Source: a virus
Virus record (IMG/VR): IMGVR_UViG_3300044731_001294
Location: 1-24,272 of that record
DNA: 24,272 bases
Direction: 5' to 3' (one strand)
The translations under genes and the position numbers were made by a program. This document shows positions 20,988-24,272 of the stretch, one piece after another. Every line of letters begins with the position of its first letter. Positions within the stretch are counted from its first letter, which is position 1. Under the pieces are notes generated by a model that saw nothing but the letters and a program-made list of their open reading frames with translations, did no database searches and was not told where the DNA came from.

Positions 20988-21887
20988 TTAATCACTGTAG
21001 TCACCCAGTTTATCATAAACATTATTTGTATAATCAATTAAAATTTTAACATAGTCATTTTCAAGCCAGTTTTTTATTTCCATAAATGAGTTCCATTGTT
21101 TTGGTAGTTTAACATATTCTTGATACTCACCCACAATATCAACTTCATCTGGTTCTTCATCATCGTTAATATTATATACGTAAAAATCTGCGTCCAAAGG
21201 TAAATTACAATTACCATCAAAGTAAGGTGTTGCATAGCCATCAATCATAGTTAAATCTTTGAATTTCCTTCTAAAGAAATTAGTACCGGAAAAACTGTCA
21301 GTATAAAAACTAATTGACTCATTTTTTTTAATTTTAAATTCAGTCTGAACTAAATTTTTAAAAACAAAGTATGAAAATATTTGATACAAATCACGACAAT
21401 CAAATTTTGGTAAATTACCTTCACCAAATATTTTATGAAGACTCTTAATATTTAATTTATAAGCATTCATAGTCTCATAAAACCCATTTTTTTTAATTGA
21501 GTTTAAAATCTGGTTTTGTATTTTTTCGTACTGTGATTCATTTATATTCCTATGTCTTCTATTCTTTTCCATATAATATTCATATAAGTCATCGTGATAT
21601 TTCTCATTTAAAAATGGAAACAACTTTCTAAAAATTACATAAGTATTATTTTCTTCACGGTCCCAAGAATCATCACCAAGATTTGGGTCAATTTCTGCTA
21701 CTTTATATTGAATAAACTCATGTAAAGAATCGTGTAAGTTAACATCAAAATATTCATCAAAACCCATTTCAACCCCAAATCTTTTATTATTATGAATAAT
21801 ATCATCAAGAAGTTGAAAATCTTTATCGGTCATTCTCCTTCTAACTACCGGTGGTATTAAATCAAGTTGTTCTTTTGTGATAAACAT
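20988..21887 (-). CDS. Two-module protein, paralogous to its neighbours
   Basis: A 299-residue protein starting MFITKEQLDLIPPVVRRRMT. Module 1 (1-112) is homologous to module 2 of the protein at 20334-20984. An internal N-E-S-Q-Y-E-K-I (116-123) opens module 2. Its N-G-F-Y-E-T-M-N-A (134-142) and L-H-K-I-F-G (150-155) parallel S-G-F-D-A-A-M-K-A and L-V-N-I-I-G in the protein at 21899-22381. The rest is alpha/beta, with several F/Y-rich strands. TATTTAT lies 4 nt before the ATG. Order and similarity suggest duplication and fusion among three adjacent genes. Confidence 0.7.
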   Translation of the reverse strand: MFITKEQLDLIPPVVRRRMTDKDFQLLDDIIHNNKRFGVEMGFDEYFDVNLHDSLHEFIQYKVAEIDPNLGDDSWDREENNTYVIFRKLFPFLNEKYHDDLYEYYMEKNRRHRNINESQYEKIQNQILNSIKKNGFYETMNAYKLNIKSLHKIFGEGNLPKFDCRDLYQIFSYFVFKNLVQTEFKIKKNESISFYTDSFSGTNFFRRKFKDLTMIDGYATPYFDGNCNLPLDADFYVYNINDDEEPDEVDIVGEYQEYVKLPKQWNSFMEIKNWLENDYVKILIDYTNNVYDKLGDYSD

Positions 21888-21898
21888 ATAAATAAATA

Positions 21899-22381
21899 TT
21901 AGTCCTCCTCGGTATAATAAAGGTCAATAACTTTTCCTATGTCAAGCCCTTTAAGACCAATATGGTTAAGGATATAATTTTGAAAATCCTCTTCCGAAAT
22001 TAAACCATCGTATTCAGCAATAAAAAGTTTTTCTTTATGTTGATCTTGATATAAATAATATTTATTATTTATCATAAATAAAAACATTGGTCCAAAACGA
22101 TTTAATAATGTGTTAATTCCAACAACTGATATATAATCAAATGGACTTTCAAAAAAACCTCTTGGTACATCAAATCGTGATTGAACCATTTTAACTTTAT
22201 TCACAGGATCAAATCCGTTTTGAACAAGAATTGAATAAACGGTTTCTTTTCCAATTATATTTACCAATCTATCAAATGAACCAACGGCCTTCATTGCAGC
22301 ATCAAATCCGGAACGATTAATAAGTTTCATTAAACTATTTTTTAATGATTCATTTTGTGATTCGGTAATAATGATTTTCAT
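21899..22381 (-). CDS. Single-module protein with the ITESQ N-terminal peptide
   Basis: A 160-residue protein: MKIIITESQNESLKNSLMKL, then R-S-G-F-D-A-A-M-K-A-V-G (23-34), a segment shared with its two neighbours. After that comes a repeated-looking pair of hydrophobic helices and a Tyr-rich beta segment (N-N-K-Y-Y-L-Y-Q-D-Q), ending acidic. No [L/I]-x-E close to the start, so it may keep its N-terminus. TATTTAT lies 6 nt before the ATG. It is probably the simplest, ancestral-like form of the module set. Confidence 0.65.
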   Translation of the reverse strand: MKIIITESQNESLKNSLMKLINRSGFDAAMKAVGSFDRLVNIIGKETVYSILVQNGFDPVNKVKMVQSRFDVPRGFFESPFDYISVVGINTLLNRFGPMFLFMINNKYYLYQDQHKEKLFIAEYDGLISEEDFQNYILNHIGLKGLDIGKVIDLYYTEED

Positions 22382-22404
22382 ATAACAATAAATACCTTAT
22401 AAAA

Positions 22405-22433
22405 TAAAAAACCCCATTCTTATTAGAATGGGG
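22405..22433 (-). terminator. Intrinsic terminator of the small Cys-rich gene
   Basis: CCCCATTCT (22412-22420) and AGAATGGGG (22425-22433) form a perfect 9-bp stem with a 4-nt loop. Read on the minus strand it is followed by TTTTTTATTTT. Confidence 0.9.
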
Positions 22434-22455
22434 GAATAATCTAAATTTACATATG

Positions 22456-22734
22456 TTAACTTAATTTTTTTCCAACACAACATTTTTTACATGTGTCTTC
22501 ATCAGAAAAAGGACTATTACCGGCAGTTCTTATTTTACAACTACCAGATTTAGAATCATAGTAATAACCAATGTTTTGAGTATACATCTTTCCAGATTCT
22601 AATTTTGGTGGTACAACATTACATAAATTTTTACCATCAGATGATTTACAACCGGACATATTACTATCCTCTTTTATAATTTTTTTTATTAACCTAATTA
22701 AATCACTCTCGGTTAATCTTACTGTTTTTTTCAT
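22456..22734 (-). CDS. Small Cys-rich protein with shared N-terminal peptide, Kunitz-like tail
   Basis: A 92-residue protein. Residues 1-22 are the shared peptide (L-T-E-S-D-L-I-R-L-I-K-K-I-I-K-E). The remaining 70 contain six Cys at 29, 38, 66, 82, 85 and 86. The segment I-G-Y-Y-Y-D-S-K-S-G-S-C (55-66) followed by a final C-x-x-C-C recalls the Y-Y-Y-D/N-x-x-x-x-x-C part of Kunitz/BPTI domains. The spacings C29-x8-C38 and C82-x3-C86 equal the Kunitz first and last spacings, but the middle is different and one conserved Cys is displaced. This is a weak resemblance; a novel disulfide mini-protein is equally possible. Ends in a strong terminator. Confidence 0.6.
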   Translation of the reverse strand: MKKTVRLTESDLIRLIKKIIKEDSNMSGCKSSDGKNLCNVVPPKLESGKMYTQNIGYYYDSKSGSCKIRTAGNSPFSDEDTCKKCCVGKKLS

Positions 22735-22833
22735 ATTTCATATTTTATAATTTATTGTTTATCTAAAGCAGTTTGGTATGAAATTAATTTTAAATCTATT
22801 TAGTTCCATTGTATTTTTATTTTTATAAATATC

Positions 22834-23811
22834 TTACAAAAACATAATTCCTTTTATTCTTTTTATTTGTTCTTGTAAGTTTTGATTACCATTAAGCTGA
22901 TTAAAAAAACTTCTATACAAAGGATTTTTTTGCATAACAGCAAGAGAATCATAATCCTCGTATTCCAAATAACGATCATATACCGCTTTTAATTTATCAA
23001 ATGAACAATTACATTTATCTTTGTCTTCACTTTTTGTGTCGACACGCACTTTACAAATATTACAACGCCACCATGAGTAACCATGATGTGTCATTGGTAA
23101 AGGTTTACCTGATGGATTACATTTTGAACAAAATTCTTCTTTAGAAATCATTCCTTTTGGATAATCATCTTCAGAATTTACCCATTTCATATAGTTGCTT
23201 GCATGACAACTTGGACAAACATCCTGCCCCATACCCTTTTCTTTGTTTTCACGATATTCTAAATCTTCTTTTGCTTTTTTGTCTCTATGTTGATAATTTT
23301 CATAATATTTTCCCCCAAACAAATAAGTCAAATAAAACTTATCACCCATAAAGTCGACAACATCTTCATTTGGTGTCCATATTGGAATATCATCAATAGA
23401 TGTAAATAATTTAAAATCACTTCCATCATAATCTTTCCTTGTTTCAAGGTTACGGGTTTTTGAAATCCAATTTTGATATGCTTCTCCCGCCGCCTTTTCA
23501 TCCCCTTTGAAAAATTTATTTACCAAAGTGTCAACGATAATTCTATCAATAGTCCTATTTTGTCTATCAGAGCTTCGTGATTGAATGGCCTTAAAATTAT
23601 TCATAATTTGTTTCTCCCCCTTTGGTCCGCCAAAGTGATCAAACGCCAAAGGTTTAGTTGGTTTTGGGTAACCAAGTTTTTCTAGTTCACTTTCAAGTGT
23701 CGTTAAAAAATTGTCTGGGTTTCCAGCAACGTAGTTATCAAAAAAAATATTTTCAACAACTTCCTCCCAATTTACATTTTCATCGTTTTCAAATAATCCC
23801 ATTCTTTTCAT
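22834..23811 (-). CDS. Zinc-ribbon protein, function unknown
   Basis: A 325-residue protein. The N-terminal two thirds is soluble and mixed alpha/beta. Residues about 199-276 hold Cys pairs of zinc-ribbon type: C-P-S-C, C-S-K-C, C-N-I-C and C-N-C, with W-W-R-C-N-I-C resembling rubredoxin-like or zinc-ribbon knuckles, enough for two zinc sites. The C-terminus ends in L-Q-E-Q-I-K-R-I-K-G-I-M, an amphipathic helix like the shared peptide but at the other end. TATATTTAT lies 4 nt before the ATG. The ribbons suggest nucleic-acid or protein binding. No catalytic motif recognised. Confidence 0.65.
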   Translation of the reverse strand: MKRMGLFENDENVNWEEVVENIFFDNYVAGNPDNFLTTLESELEKLGYPKPTKPLAFDHFGGPKGEKQIMNNFKAIQSRSSDRQNRTIDRIIVDTLVNKFFKGDEKAAGEAYQNWISKTRNLETRKDYDGSDFKLFTSIDDIPIWTPNEDVVDFMGDKFYLTYLFGGKYYENYQHRDKKAKEDLEYRENKEKGMGQDVCPSCHASNYMKWVNSEDDYPKGMISKEEFCSKCNPSGKPLPMTHHGYSWWRCNICKVRVDTKSEDKDKCNCSFDKLKAVYDRYLEYEDYDSLAVMQKNPLYRSFFNQLNGNQNLQEQIKRIKGIMFL

Positions 23812-23830
23812 ACCAATAAATATATCATAA

Positions 23831-23859
23831 AATAAAAAACCCCACTTGATGAGGTGGGG
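23831..23859 (-). terminator. Intrinsic terminator
   Basis: CCCCAC (23840-23845) and GTGGGG (23854-23859) form a stem with an 8-nt loop. On the minus strand TTTTTTATTTTA follows. It ends transcription of the small gene at 23866-24045. Confidence 0.85.
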
Positions 23860-23865
23860 AATGTT

Positions 23866-24045
23866 TTATAACCGGGATGCTGCTTCCATAAGGTATCTTA
23901 ATTTATTTTCCAATTCCCTTATTTCATTTAACTGTCTTTGGTTTAGTTCTAGGGATTCACCCTTTATTGAAGAAATCTTATTTTGTGTTCTTGTATATTC
24001 AAACATTAGTTGATTATATTGTTCTGCTTTTTTTTCGTTGTTCAT
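23866..24045 (-). CDS. Small coiled-coil protein (59 aa)
   Basis: An ATG-to-TAA frame encoding 59 residues, beginning MNNEKKAEQYNQLMFEYTRT and followed by a helical heptad-like stretch (L-E-L-N-Q-R-Q-L-N-E-I-R-E-L-E-N-K-L-R). It is almost certainly a short alpha-helical coiled coil. A strong terminator follows directly, and TATATTTAT lies 16 nt upstream, both supporting a real gene. Such small coiled-coil proteins often act as scaffolds or oligomerisation partners; no specific function. Confidence 0.65.
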   Translation of the reverse strand: MNNEKKAEQYNQLMFEYTRTQNKISSIKGESLELNQRQLNEIRELENKLRYLMEAASRL

Positions 24046-24097
24046 AATTTATATATAGTTGATAAATATAAAAAGGAAATAATTTATCTTTCACATA

Positions 24098-24272
24098 TTA
24101 TTTATTACCTCTTGATATTGTACCACCAAAATATTTGTTTAATAATCTAGTTTGTTCATCGTCGCTTATTTTAAAACTATTGTTATTTTCACTTTTTGCC
24201 GTTTTACGACCAAAATAATTCAAACTAAAATCACCACCAACCCTTTCGCTCTGACCATTATGTTCCATTCTA
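24098..24272 (-). CDS. C-terminal part or short gene at the right edge
   Basis: An open frame that ends at a TAA (24098-24100) and runs to the window edge. A possible ATG is at 24266-24268, which would give 56 residues. The sequence is polar, with G-G-D-F-S-L-N-Y-F-G-R-K and L-L-N-K-Y-F-G-G-T-I. Whether the gene starts at 24268 or beyond the window cannot be decided here. No family recognised. Confidence 0.45.
   Translation of the reverse strand, partial: RMEHNGQSERVGGDFSLNYFGRKTAKSENNNSFKISDDEQTRLLNKYFGGTISRGNK

Noticed and set aside
22735-22833. A 16-codon ATG frame (MELNRFKINFIPNCFR) downstream of a TATTTAT-like stretch
   Set aside because: Too short to support as a gene. The region otherwise shows only AT-rich spacer.

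Overview
The window is about 24 kb of AT-rich, tightly packed DNA. It carries roughly 40 mostly short genes, about two thirds of them on the minus strand, with stop/start overlaps (TAATG, ATGA) and small bidirectional-looking terminators. There are no tRNA, rRNA or ribosomal-protein genes. Signal peptides ending in S-Q, a T9SS/gliding-type C-terminal domain (CHU_C), TAnnTTTG promoter elements and the lack of clear Shine-Dalgarno sites all point to a Bacteroidetes (probably Flavobacteriia) cellular context. The gene style (many unrelated short proteins sharing one N-terminal peptide, a holin-like protein, a lysozyme-like protein, isolated metabolic genes) points to a large tailed phage, plausibly T4-like or jumbo, infecting such a host. 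No capsid, terminase, tail or polymerase gene lies in the window, so the phage assignment is an inference.

Layout. 1-2000: a lipoprotein gene with a host-type promoter, then acidic small proteins and a DUF4314-like protein on the minus strand. 1949-3583: a membrane protein carrying the shared N-terminal peptide, an unknown protein and an HExxH metallopeptidase-like protein. 3648-5010: an overlapping acyl-CoA thioesterase / GMP reductase pair. 5007-8380: four proteins, three with the shared N-terminal peptide, one of the four with a cupin-like C-terminus and one with a basic Cys-containing C-terminus. 8479-9621: small membrane proteins (one holin-like) and two small hypotheticals. 9675-11422: a three-gene secreted cassette that ends in a T9SS type B sorting domain. 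11504-13444: small hypotheticals and a lysozyme-like protein. 13461-14638: a frameshifted sulfotransferase and a SlyD-type peptidyl-prolyl isomerase. 14669-19493: a long minus-strand series of proteins with the shared N-terminal peptide, including a 467-residue Cys-rich protein. 19533-24272: unknowns, a set of duplicated and fused helical modules, a small Cys-rich (weakly Kunitz-like) protein and a zinc-ribbon protein.

The most interesting pattern is that about fifteen otherwise unrelated proteins start with variants of one amphipathic peptide (L-T-E-S-D-L..I-K-R, I-T-E-S-Q or S-E-x-E-K-x-R-I-x-x-L-H). In most of them it ends, near residue 16-24 or 32, in [L/I]-x-E. That resembles the capsid-targeting peptides of T4 internal proteins, which the prohead protease removes after [L/I]-x-E. 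The working idea is a large modular set of packaged (ejected) proteins sharing one targeting and cleavage signal. A second pattern supports coordinated late expression: TATTTAT sits on the coding strand 3-6 or 13-16 nt before many start codons, is mostly absent from genes that start inside an operon, and would imply leaderless or nearly leaderless late mRNAs. Secreted or lipoprotein genes instead carry TAnnTTTG elements like those of the host.
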